5,406 nucleotides of DNA from Lentisphaeria bacterium. GTDB lineage: Bacteria > Verrucomicrobiota > Lentisphaeria > JABSQK01 > UBA12247. A program made the translations under genes and the position numbers. Shown in pieces: positions 1 through 5,406 of this stretch (the first letter of the stretch is position 1; each line of letters begins with the position of its first letter). The DNA lies in contig DMTJ01000059.1 in assembly GCA_003477185.1 (NCBI GenBank), positions 1-5,406 on the forward strand. Direction: 5' to 3'. Below the pieces are notes generated by a model. The model worked only from the letters and a program-made list of their open reading frames with translations. It was not told the DNA's origin and did no database searches.

Positions 1-1407
1 ACGCCCACCGTGACCAACCTGCGAGCTTACACAGATTCTACCCTGACGGTGGAGATCACAGATGGCGGTGCAATCGACGGCGGCCAGCCCTACTGGACCT
101 GGGATCCGCCGCAAGGGCAGGGCCTGATCGATCACTACCGGATCGTGATTGATGACGGCGCTCTGTACGACCAGACCATCACGACGCCGCTCTTTAACGC
201 CGCGTCGCATCAGGTCACGTTTGGTGCCGGGCCGCACAGCTTCGAAGTAATCGGTGTCAATGACCTTGGTGCCATTGGGGCCGCGGTCACCTTCACCTGG
301 ACCGAAGCTGGCACCATCATCTCGACCACGCCGCCTGCGTCCGTGGTCGAGGGCAGCACCTTGAGCATCCCCTTCAACCTGACCACGGCAGATGACCAGA
401 ACCCGGAGGTTACGGTTAACTATCTGCTGTTGGGAAAGGAGGCATTTTCGGCATTCGAAAGTGTTTGGTTTCAAGGAACTGTGGTCTGGCCCGCAGGCAC
501 CAGTGGCCTCCAGCAGCTCGACCTGGACCTGAGTCCTTTTGATAACCCCTATGATCAGGATGACAGCCAGCTGCGGCTGATTCTGGGGCCGGCACAGAAC
601 GCGCCGATTCGACCGCCGACACAGCGGACGATTACGCTTGTGGACGATGATCTGCCCCCAGCGATGGCGATCAGTACGCCAACCTCTCTAAACGAGGCAG
701 GCTATCTCGACTTTGTGGTAAGCTTGGACGAGCTGTCGAGCAAGACCGTGACCTTTAGTTATGCGACAGCGGACGGCACGGCAGTGTCGCCGGCTGATTA
801 CGCCGGGCTGTCTGGCTCCGGACTCATCGGCCCAGGCGCGTCCAGCACTATGATCAGTGTCCAGATCGGCGAAGACGTGGCCGTAGAGGGAGGGGAAACG
901 GTGCGCCTGCTCCTCACCAATGCTGCGCCGGTTGATGCCGCCCGCAGCGTGCTAGACGGAACAGGAACCATTCTAGATAACGACGTGGCTCTCGATGTTC
1001 AGCCAGGCTGGCGCCTCCTGTCTTTTCCGATTCAATACGCATCGCCGTCCCGGAGCACGCTGCTGCCGGGGGCAGACGCCGTCTGGCGCTGGAATGCCGG
1101 CGCGCGCGAGTTTGAACAAGTCGACGAGATTCGCCCCTTTGAAGGATACTACGCGAATTTCTTTACCAGCACAAACACAATTCTGGAGGGGATGCCACAG
1201 CTTCCCGGCCCTCATCCTCTGGCCATGGGCTGGAATCTGATCGGTCCCGCAGTTTCCCGCGCTTTGCCGCTCGACAACGCGGCGCTCTCGCCCACGGTTA
1301 TCTACTGGAATGACGCCTGGTCCGTGCCGGCTTCCTTGACCCTTGGAACTGCCTACTGGATCTTTGCGCATCGGGCGACGACCGTAGATTTGTACACCGA
1401 AGAATAA
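1..1407 (+). CDS. Calx-beta repeat extracellular protein, 3' part (5' end outside window)
   Basis: The frame is open to the left edge; the GTG at position 10 is only an internal valine, so 468 C-terminal residues are visible and no signal peptide can be judged. Counting from base 1, residues 1-105 form a beta-rich fibronectin-III or Ig-like domain (HYRIVIDDG, then HSFEVIGVND). Residues 106-218 look like a diverged Calx-beta domain ending in TITLVDDD. Residues 221-330 are a classic Calx-beta domain: TVTFSYATADGTA, the acidic EGGETVRLLL strand, and a GTILDND end. The Asp/Glu clusters are the usual Ca2+ ligands of this family. Residues 336-468 carry two copies of a Trp-rich module starting GWRLLSF and GWNLIGP. 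No PEP-CTERM, LPXTG or type IX sorting tail is visible; the end is LYTEE. Calx-beta arrays are typical of large secreted or surface adhesion proteins, so an extracellular role is inferred. No enzymatic motif is seen, and the binding partner is unknown. Confidence 0.85.
   Translation, partial: TPTVTNLRAYTDSTLTVEITDGGAIDGGQPYWTWDPPQGQGLIDHYRIVIDDGALYDQTITTPLFNAASHQVTFGAGPHSFEVIGVNDLGAIGAAVTFTWTEAGTIISTTPPASVVEGSTLSIPFNLTTADDQNPEVTVNYLLLGKEAFSAFESVWFQGTVVWPAGTSGLQQLDLDLSPFDNPYDQDDSQLRLILGPAQNAPIRPPTQRTITLVDDDLPPAMAISTPTSLNEAGYLDFVVSLDELSSKTVTFSYATADGTAVSPADYAGLSGSGLIGPGASSTMISVQIGEDVAVEGGETVRLLLTNAAPVDAARSVLDGTGTILDNDVALDVQPGWRLLSFPIQYASPSRSTLLPGADAVWRWNAGAREFEQVDEIRPFEGYYANFFTSTNTILEGMPQLPGPHPLAMGWNLIGPAVSRALPLDNAALSPTVIYWNDAWSVPASLTLGTAYWIFAHRATTVDLYTEE
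1006..1404 (+). repeat. Two tandem copies of a Trp-rich beta module inside the surface protein
   Basis: Copy A (about 1006-1227) begins GWRLLSFPI and continues with AVWRWN and then EGYYANFF. Copy B (about 1228-1404) begins GWNLIGPAV and continues with VIYWND and then GTAYWIFA. The order is the same in both: a G-W-x-L opening, an aromatic W/Y-x-W core about 25 residues later, and a G-x-Y-Y/W strand before the end. Identity is low, so this is an old intragenic duplication at protein level rather than a DNA repeat. It resembles the C-terminal GWNLI-type modules seen on some bacterial secreted proteins; I cannot assign a named domain with certainty. Confidence 0.6.
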
Positions 1408-1423
1408 GTACACTGAAGAATAG
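1392..1423 (+). repeat. 16-base imperfect tandem duplication spanning the stop codon
   Basis: Bases 1392-1407 (GTACACCGAAGAATAA) and 1408-1423 (GTACACTGAAGAATAG) are adjacent and differ at only two positions. The first copy encodes YTEE and the TAA stop of the surface protein. The second repeats YTEE-stop (TAG), but in the next frame because 16 is not a multiple of three. In the original frame, readthrough would meet TGA at 1414. The second copy also puts a purine tract (GAAGA, 1415-1419) seven bases before the ATG of the next gene, so it may serve as a weak ribosome binding site. Confidence 0.85.
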
Positions 1424-1426
1424 AGT

Positions 1427-1618
1427 ATGCCGTTTACCAAAACGCCTCCCAATCATAGTGGCCAACAGCCGGGGGACGCCCCGCCCCCAGACCCCGGATC
1501 AAGTTGTATCTTTACGATCTTCTTCCTCGGCCTCGGAATTGCCGCGATCTGCCTGATCAGCTATTGCCTCTACCTGGCCTGGCCGCTGATTGAGGCTGCG
1601 ATCAATCGCCCAGCATGA
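1427..1618 (+). CDS. Small single-span membrane protein, unrecognised
   Basis: I do not recognise a family for these 63 residues. Residues 1-26 are hydrophilic and proline-rich (PGDAPPPDPG). Residues 27-52 form one long hydrophobic segment (CIFTIFFLGLGIAAICLISY and onward) that is almost certainly membrane-spanning, with two Cys inside it. A short tail, LIEAAINRPA, follows. Charge bias is too small to call topology. The ATG is 19 bases after the stop of the upstream gene, behind a modest purine tract. The 3' end overlaps the yraN start by ATGA (1615-1618), so the three plus-strand genes are probably co-transcribed and this one coupled to yraN. The short length is offset by the clean hydrophobic segment and the stop-start overlap, which favour a real gene. 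Confidence 0.72.
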   Translation: MPFTKTPPNHSGQQPGDAPPPDPGSSCIFTIFFLGLGIAAICLISYCLYLAWPLIEAAINRPA

Positions 1619-1998
1619 AGTTGCGGCGAAGGCTGGCCGCGCATCTGCGGCTCGGCCAGCGTGGCGAACGCATGGCTGCTCGCCTTCTTCAAAACCTCGG
1701 CCTAGAGATTCTCTGCCGCAATGTCGTCGGCCCGCATGGCGAATTGGATATCATCGCCCGTGACGGAGACGTCCTTTGCTTCGTCGAGGTCAAGGCTCGG
1801 CAGCAGCACTCGTTTGCACGGCCCATTGACGCGGTGACCAAGGAGAAACAGCGCCACATCATCGCCACCGCCCGACGCTACCTCCGGCATCTCGGACGCC
1901 CGCAGATCGTCAGCCGTTTCGACGTCGTGGAGCTTATCTATGAGGGGCACACGGTGATAGACGCCCGCTACTGGCCCGGTGCCTTCGAGCCGGACTGA
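1615..1998 (+). CDS. yraN: YraN family (UPF0102) nuclease-fold protein
   Basis: At 127 residues this matches the usual length and motif order of UPF0102/YraN. It has a basic N-terminus (MKLRRRLAAH), a G-x-x-G-E helix (LGQRGERMAARLL, E18), an N-terminal beta element ending in CRN, then G42-E43-x-D45. These are followed by V57-E58-V59-K60-A-R and a KEKQRHI helix, and RFDVVEL near the C-terminus. D45 with E58-x-K60 forms the PD-(D/E)xK-like core, so the protein has a restriction-endonuclease or Holliday-resolvase-like fold. The exact biochemical role of the family is not settled; it is presumed cytoplasmic and nucleic-acid acting. No good Shine-Dalgarno sequence sits at proper spacing (the nearest GAGG is 19 bases upstream), so initiation probably relies on the ATGA overlap with the small membrane protein gene. 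In many bacteria yraN lies near rnhB or rsmI; neither is visible here. Confidence 0.93.
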   Translation: MKLRRRLAAHLRLGQRGERMAARLLQNLGLEILCRNVVGPHGELDIIARDGDVLCFVEVKARQQHSFARPIDAVTKEKQRHIIATARRYLRHLGRPQIVSRFDVVELIYEGHTVIDARYWPGAFEPD

Positions 1999-2019
1999 AA
2001 ATTCCATTCGTCTGACTCA

Positions 2020-2040
2020 CGCTTAGGCCCACCTGAAGCG
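2020..2040 (+). terminator. Hairpin 21 bases past yraN, possible transcript end
   Basis: CGCTT (2020-2024) pairs with AAGCG (2036-2040) and AGG (2025-2027) pairs with CCT (2032-2034), with one bulged G (2035) and the four-base loop CCCA. This gives an eight-pair stem just after the stop of the plus-strand operon. No U-tract follows, so it would be a non-canonical terminator or an RNA 3'-end stabiliser. The position is suggestive but the role is inferred. Confidence 0.4.
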
Positions 2041-2050
2041 CACTGCCGCC

Positions 2051-2063
2051 TCTCGCGACGAGA
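2051..2063. other. Short perfect hairpin TCTCG-CGA-CGAGA
   Basis: A perfect five-pair stem with a three-base loop lies ten bases after the 2020-2040 hairpin. Both sit inside a wider inverted repeat, CATTCG (2005-2010) and CGAATG (2065-2070). The cluster may help end transcription from the yraN side. On length alone the short stem could be chance. Confidence 0.3.
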
Positions 2064-2272
2064 TCGAATGAATGCGTCTGGATCGGAATAGCCGGGCGAA
2101 AGTTGCTGGACAGTTCCGGGATGGCCACAAAGGAAACAAGAAACAAACTGCCGCTCCGTTTTTTGATCATTGCGTCCTTTGGCGGCTACCCTTGATTCAA
2201 TTTTACCTTGCTCGCTCCCCAGCCACTCCGTTTTCATTCGTCGAAATGTTTGGCTTGCCATCACTCCCGGTC

Positions 2273-2321
2273 AGCCAAGGTGCTTTGCAAATGACGCAAA
2301 CCTCGATTCCGTGCCTTGGCT
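2273..2321 (-). terminator. Inverted repeat just past the sulfatase stop, possible transcript end
   Basis: CCTTGGCT (2314-2321) and AGCCAAGG (2273-2280) are perfect eight-base complements. Between them is a nested five-base stem, TTTGC (2284-2288) with GCAAA (2296-2300). On the minus strand the structure starts about 15 bases after the sulfatase stop codon. There is no U-run after it, so factor-independent termination is not assured. The same AGCCAA arm can instead pair with TTGGCT at 2250-2255. Confidence 0.35.
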
Positions 2322-2336
2322 TTCGGGATGATGCCG

Positions 2337-3743
2337 TCAAGGGGAAGCCAGCTCAGCTTTAAGCTGCTTGCTCAACTTCTGCACCAGCTCCGGCTTCTCC
2401 TTGGCCAGATTCTTCGTCTCCTTCTCGACTGTGCGATGATCATACAGCTCTGCGTAGCCATCGTGATGCAGAATGAGGCGGTGTGCGTCGGTCCGGATGG
2501 TCTTTGCACGGCCCCAGTAGGAAACTGCCAGATGGCCGATCGCCTCCGGATCTTCCAGCTGCGGGCGTAATGAGCGGCCATTCGCGAACGTCGGGAGTTC
2601 CAGCCCCGTCAGGTCGCAGAGTGTGGGGAAGATATCCAGGCTGGATACGATCGCATCCGCCTTGACGCCCGGCGCTTCCAGGTTCGGTGTCGAGATGATC
2701 AGCGGCGATCGCAATGCCTCCTCAAACAAACAGTGCTTGCCCCAAATCGCATGCTCTCCCAAATGCCAGCCATGATCTCCCCACAAAACCACCACTGTGT
2801 TCTGCTCTGCGCCTGCCTCTTTGAGTGCATCCAGAATCTCTCCCACATGTTTGTCTGCGTAGGTGACACAGGCCGCGTAATGCCGTCGCAGCAAATCTGC
2901 GTAGCCAGCGTCGGAATTCGGATCCCTGCCGCTGTGATCGTACTGTCTGGAAAACTCGCCGGAGCCATGCCAGGTTGTTCGCCAGGTCGGCTTACCAGGA
3001 TGCGGCGTGGGCGGCAAGGCTACCTCCTTGTAGGGTGCCATGTAGGCCTCCGGAGCACCAAACGGCAAGTGCGGACGAATCAACCCAATAGCCAGGAAAA
3101 AGGGGGTGTCTGCGGCCGCCAGTTCCTTGAGCTGCACCAAGCCTTCATCGGCAATCAAGCCGTCGGGATAAATTGTGTCTGGCCCAGCCGCACTTTCATA
3201 GGCCTTCATCTTACCACGCTGGCGACTCTGCCCGTTCGCAAGGCCATGCATGGCACGACTCGGATACTCCCAGGCGCCGCACGGCATCAGCTGCCGATCC
3301 CATGCCCCAGGCATTTCGGGGCGGCTCTTGTCAGCCCAATTCCCCCCGCCCCAGCCACCGGGATGATGCGACACCTTGCCCACGGATACCGTCGTATACC
3401 CATTGGCTCGAAACCATTCGGGCATGCTCGGCGGTACCGTCTCCGGCGCATCCTTCATCCTGCTCGCACGTTCGAACAGCGCTTGATTCCCGGGTGTTTG
3501 ATCCCCATACAGGCCCGTTAACAGCGTATAGCGCGATGGCCCACAGCTTGGGGCGTTTACATAATGGCGATGAAACGCCCTCCCCTTCTCAGCCAACCGG
3601 TCAATATTCGGCGAATGAATGTGCTCAACGCCAAAGGACTTCAATTCCGGTCGCAAATCGTCCACTGCGAGAAACAACACATTCGGCGGCTTTGCGAAGA
3701 GCTGCACCGCCAAAAACAGTATGATGGTATAAAGGATCCTCAT
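2337..3743 (-). CDS. Secreted S1 sulfatase, iduronate-2-sulfatase-like
   Basis: This 468-residue enzyme should hydrolyse sulfate esters, probably on a polysaccharide, outside the cytoplasm. From the chosen ATG, residues 1-17 are a signal peptide ([17 protein letters not shown]) with likely cleavage before K18 and no lipobox. NVLFLAVDD gives the metal ligands D28 and D29. C67-G-P-S-R71 with LLTG is the formylglycine signature, Cys type. GKVSHH supplies K123 and H126, RPHLPF supplies H225, [11 protein letters not shown] supplies D323 and H324, and WGKH supplies K336. These match the active-site set known for human iduronate-2-sulfatase, so catalysis is expected; the true substrate is not known. 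The start at 3743 is preferred over the longer frame start at 3800 because GGAGAG lies seven bases upstream and the signal peptide begins there. It follows the other sulfatase gene after about 250 bases on the same strand. Formylglycine maturation needs an FGE or anSME encoded elsewhere. Confidence 0.94.
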   Translation of the reverse strand: MRILYTIILFLAVQLFAKPPNVLFLAVDDLRPELKSFGVEHIHSPNIDRLAEKGRAFHRHYVNAPSCGPSRYTLLTGLYGDQTPGNQALFERASRMKDAPETVPPSMPEWFRANGYTTVSVGKVSHHPGGWGGGNWADKSRPEMPGAWDRQLMPCGAWEYPSRAMHGLANGQSRQRGKMKAYESAAGPDTIYPDGLIADEGLVQLKELAAADTPFFLAIGLIRPHLPFGAPEAYMAPYKEVALPPTPHPGKPTWRTTWHGSGEFSRQYDHSGRDPNSDAGYADLLRRHYAACVTYADKHVGEILDALKEAGAEQNTVVVLWGDHGWHLGEHAIWGKHCLFEEALRSPLIISTPNLEAPGVKADAIVSSLDIFPTLCDLTGLELPTFANGRSLRPQLEDPEAIGHLAVSYWGRAKTIRTDAHRLILHHDGYAELYDHRTVEKETKNLAKEKPELVQKLSKQLKAELASP

Positions 3744-3993
3744 AATTTTTCTCTCCATGAACATTCGCCCTGCCCCAGAATACGCCACCGAGACATCCAT
3801 GCCACGCGCGCTCTACGAATCCCTCGAAGATTACCCGTGCTTCCATGCAAAACATGCCAATTCATGAGTTGCGACCTACCCTGGATAAGGCAACACCAGA
3901 CCTATTCCCTGCCACGATGAGCCTAGTAGTCGCAAAACTCACTTTCGCCCCCTACTCTTGTGCGCGACTTTCAGCTGGCCACCGTCTGTCCCA
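3744..3993 (-). other. Gap between the two sulfatase genes
   Basis: These roughly 250 bases hold no supported gene. The only structure I see is a six-base inverted repeat, AGTCGC (3928-3933) with GCGACT (3964-3969), shortly past the stop of the upstream sulfatase, without a U-run. No convincing -35/-10 pair can be named before the downstream sulfatase, although the gap is long enough for its own promoter. Whether the two genes share a transcript is open. Confidence 0.5.
3751..3756 (-). promoter_or_regulatory. Shine-Dalgarno GGAGAG fixing the sulfatase start
   Basis: Read on the minus strand, GGAGAG is followed by seven bases (AAAAATT) and then the ATG at 3743-3741. This is close to ideal spacing and decides against the in-frame ATGs at 3758, 3764 and 3800, which would put extra residues before the signal peptide. 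Confidence 0.75.
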
Positions 3994-5406
3994 TCACCTC
4001 TGTGGTGCGCAGCGCTCCCCGGCTACATAGCGCTTCAGTAGCGTCCGCATGGCTGTGACCTTCTCTGGGTGCTGAGCATACAGATTCTTGGCCTGGCGCG
4101 GATCGTCCTTCAGGTTGAAGAGCAACCCGGGATTGCCCTTCGGATATGCCGCAAAGCCAAAGTGATCGAGATATGCCTTTGGCTCGGGTTGGACCGCACC
4201 GCTCGGTGCATCAATGAGAACCCAATGGCCCTTCCGCAATGCGTAAGCCCCTTTGTTTGTGTTCTGCACGGTCGCAACGCGCAATGGACTGTCGTAGCTC
4301 TCACCGAGCAGAACCGGCAGCAGATTGTAACTGTCAATTGCCTTCTCACGCCCCAGGTCATAGCCAATGATCTCCGCAAACGTCGCGGCAAAATCCACCT
4401 GGCTAACGACTTCATCCGAACGTGACCCCGCTTTGACCTTGCCCGGCCAGCTGACAATGAACGGCACTCGGTGCCCGCCTTCGTAGAGATCGCGCTTCAG
4501 CCCCCGCAACTGCCCAGAACTCCATTGATCATATTTCTGGAGTCGCTCGAACGCATGCTTCTCGGTGCCATTGTCCGCGGTGAAAATGACGATCGTATTC
4601 TCCAGCAGGCCCTTCTCCTCCAAAGCGGCCAGCACCTTGCCCACCATCGCATCGGTCTCGATCACAAAGTCGCCATAGAACCCAGCCTTGGAGGTCCCAT
4701 GAAACTCCTTGTTGGGCACGATCGGATAATGTGGTGAGTTGAACGCGAGGTAGGCAAAGAACGGCTGCTCCTCATCCTGCTCCTTGATCCAGTCCACCGT
4801 CTTCTCGGTGATCGTCGGTAGAATATCATAGGGATTCCAGCCTTCTGCCATCGGTCCCGCACGAAAGCCCCCCCCGCCGGCAAGCGGTCGCGACTTGATT
4901 ACCGGCTTCGTCGGGATCGTCTGAAAGCGGTCATCATCAATCCAGCAATACGGCGGGAAGTTGATCGTTCCATCACCAAAATAGCGATCAAACCCCTGGT
5001 CCAGCGGCCCAGCCGGGAACCGCTTCGTCCAATCGTACGACTCAGCCAGCTTCCTATCCTTCTTGGAAGCGCCGGGTTTCAGGATCGCATCCCAGTCCCA
5101 GCCCAGGTGCCACTTGCCGAAGCACCCCGTGCGATACCCCTGCTTCTTGAACATCCGCGCAATCGTGAATTCGCCCGGCTCAAAGACAGACTTACCAAAC
5201 GCATTGACGATCCCATGGAAACGCCGCCAATGATGCTGACCGGTGAGCAGCGCATAGCGGCTGGGCGTGCAAATCCCGGACGAGCTGTGCCCATCCGTAA
5301 ACGTCATCCCCCGTGTCGCCAAGCGATCAATATGCGGGGTCTGAATCTTTGCCTCCGGATCTCCGTACGAGACATCCGCCACGCCCATGTCATCCGCGTA
5401 CAGAAT
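3994..5406 (-). CDS. S1 sulfatase, arylsulfatase A-like, N-terminus cut by window edge
   Basis: The frame runs through the right edge. The first visible residues are [16 protein letters not shown], so the ATG at 5388 is internal (M7), and the signal peptide and true start lie beyond the window. D5 and D6 are the metal-binding DD pair. TPHIDRLA follows, then G-I-C46-T-P-S-R50 with LLTG, the Cys-type formylglycine signature. Further active-site blocks are GKWHLG (K98, H100), FNSPHYP (H226), FTADNGTEK (D278, N279) and [16 protein letters not shown] (K304). The C-terminal [15 protein letters not shown] is the usual end region of this superfamily. About 470 residues are visible, near full length. 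Role: sulfate ester hydrolysis on a sulfated glycan, presumably in the periplasm or outside. It belongs to a different subfamily from its neighbour: metal site DN rather than DH, and GKWHLG rather than GKVxH. Subfamily and substrate cannot be fixed from sequence reading alone. Confidence 0.94.
   Translation of the reverse strand: MLYADDMGVADVSYGDPEAKIQTPHIDRLATRGMTFTDGHSSSGICTPSRYALLTGQHHWRRFHGIVNAFGKSVFEPGEFTIARMFKKQGYRTGCFGKWHLGWDWDAILKPGASKKDRKLAESYDWTKRFPAGPLDQGFDRYFGDGTINFPPYCWIDDDRFQTIPTKPVIKSRPLAGGGGFRAGPMAEGWNPYDILPTITEKTVDWIKEQDEEQPFFAYLAFNSPHYPIVPNKEFHGTSKAGFYGDFVIETDAMVGKVLAALEEKGLLENTIVIFTADNGTEKHAFERLQKYDQWSSGQLRGLKRDLYEGGHRVPFIVSWPGKVKAGSRSDEVVSQVDFAATFAEIIGYDLGREKAIDSYNLLPVLLGESYDSPLRVATVQNTNKGAYALRKGHWVLIDAPSGAVQPEPKAYLDHFGFAAYPKGNPGLLFNLKDDPRQAKNLYAQHPEKVTAMRTLLKRYVAGERCAPQR

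Larger units (their letters stand above)
1999..2336. other. Convergent intergenic region, no supported gene
   Basis: This stretch lies between two genes that end facing each other. Several open frames cross it on both strands, but none shows a family motif or a start with a ribosome binding site, and they run into the flanking genes. It holds two small hairpins near yraN, competing inverted repeats near the sulfatase end, and a 12-base near-repeat (CCGCTCCGTTTT at 2151 and CCACTCCGTTTT at 2223). A six-T run at 2159-2164 has no stem directly before it, so it is not a standard intrinsic terminator. Confidence 0.7.

Noticed and set aside
10..12. GTG as start codon of the Calx-beta protein
   Set aside because: The frame is open to base 1 and the sequence here is mid-domain with no signal peptide; the gene enters from outside the window.
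973..1452. Minus-strand frame of 159 codons under the Calx-beta gene
   Set aside because: It is antisense to recognisable repeat modules, with low-complexity Arg/Gly-rich content and no motif.
2159..2164. Six-T run as an intrinsic terminator
   Set aside because: No stem-loop immediately precedes it on the plus strand, and the minus-strand reading gives an A-run.
1934..2264. Minus-strand frames of 78 and 98 codons across the convergent gap
   Set aside because: They overlap each other and the yraN end in different frames, and lack a ribosome binding site or family motif. They are kept only as a possible relic or repeat to test.
2072..2362. Plus-strand 96-codon frame after yraN
   Set aside because: It has no Shine-Dalgarno, no recognisable domain, and runs into the 3' end of the opposing sulfatase.
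2733..3724. Long plus-strand frames (262 and 183 codons) opposite the sulfatase
   Set aside because: They lie antisense to a gene with complete catalytic motifs, show no domain features, and are typical shadow frames of GC-rich coding DNA.
3744..3800. Longer N-terminus for the iduronate-2-sulfatase-like protein
   Set aside because: It would put 19 non-hydrophobic residues ahead of a clear signal peptide, while the ATG at 3743 has a well-spaced GGAGAG.
3744..3993. Sigma-70-like promoter before the 3743 sulfatase
   Set aside because: TTGGCA and TAATCT-like hexamers exist on the minus strand, but with 21-base spacing, too far from the usual 16-18 to call.
5386..5388. ATG as start of the right-hand sulfatase
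   Set aside because: The frame continues to the edge and encodes the conserved ILYADD metal motif just before this Met, so the true start lies beyond 5406.

Overview
The window looks like chromosomal DNA from a sulfatase-rich bacterium, most plausibly of the PVC group (Verrucomicrobiota or Planctomycetota). This is inferred from two adjacent but unrelated-subfamily S1 sulfatases next to a secreted Calx-beta repeat protein, in moderately GC-rich DNA. No rRNA or other taxonomic marker is present, so the placement is provisional. I see no tRNA or rRNA gene, CRISPR array, transposase or phage gene.

The layout is convergent. On the plus strand (1-1998) three genes lie head to tail with operon-like spacing. 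The first is the 3' part of a large extracellular beta-sandwich protein, which enters from the left edge, carries two Calx-beta domains and ends in a duplicated Trp-rich module. After 19 bases comes a 63-residue single-span membrane protein. It overlaps by ATGA the third gene, a YraN/UPF0102 nuclease-fold protein. A 338-base gene-free stretch (1999-2336) follows. It holds two close hairpins just past yraN and a set of competing inverted repeats just past the facing sulfatase gene.

On the minus strand (2337-5406) are two formylglycine-type (Cys) sulfatases separated by about 250 bases. The promoter-proximal one (3994-5406) is cut by the right edge: its DD metal motif is visible in the last bases, but its N-terminus is outside. 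The second (2337-3743) is complete, has a signal peptide and a strong Shine-Dalgarno sequence, and has all the active-site residues expected of an iduronate-2-sulfatase-like enzyme. Together they suggest export of enzymes that remove different sulfate esters from a sulfated polysaccharide. The maturase that would make formylglycine, and any glycoside hydrolases, are not in the window.

I do not find convincing evidence of a wholly new system. The items most worth a second look are the small membrane protein translationally coupled to YraN, the duplicated C-terminal module of the surface protein, a 16-base tandem duplication over its stop codon, and the structured convergent intergenic region.
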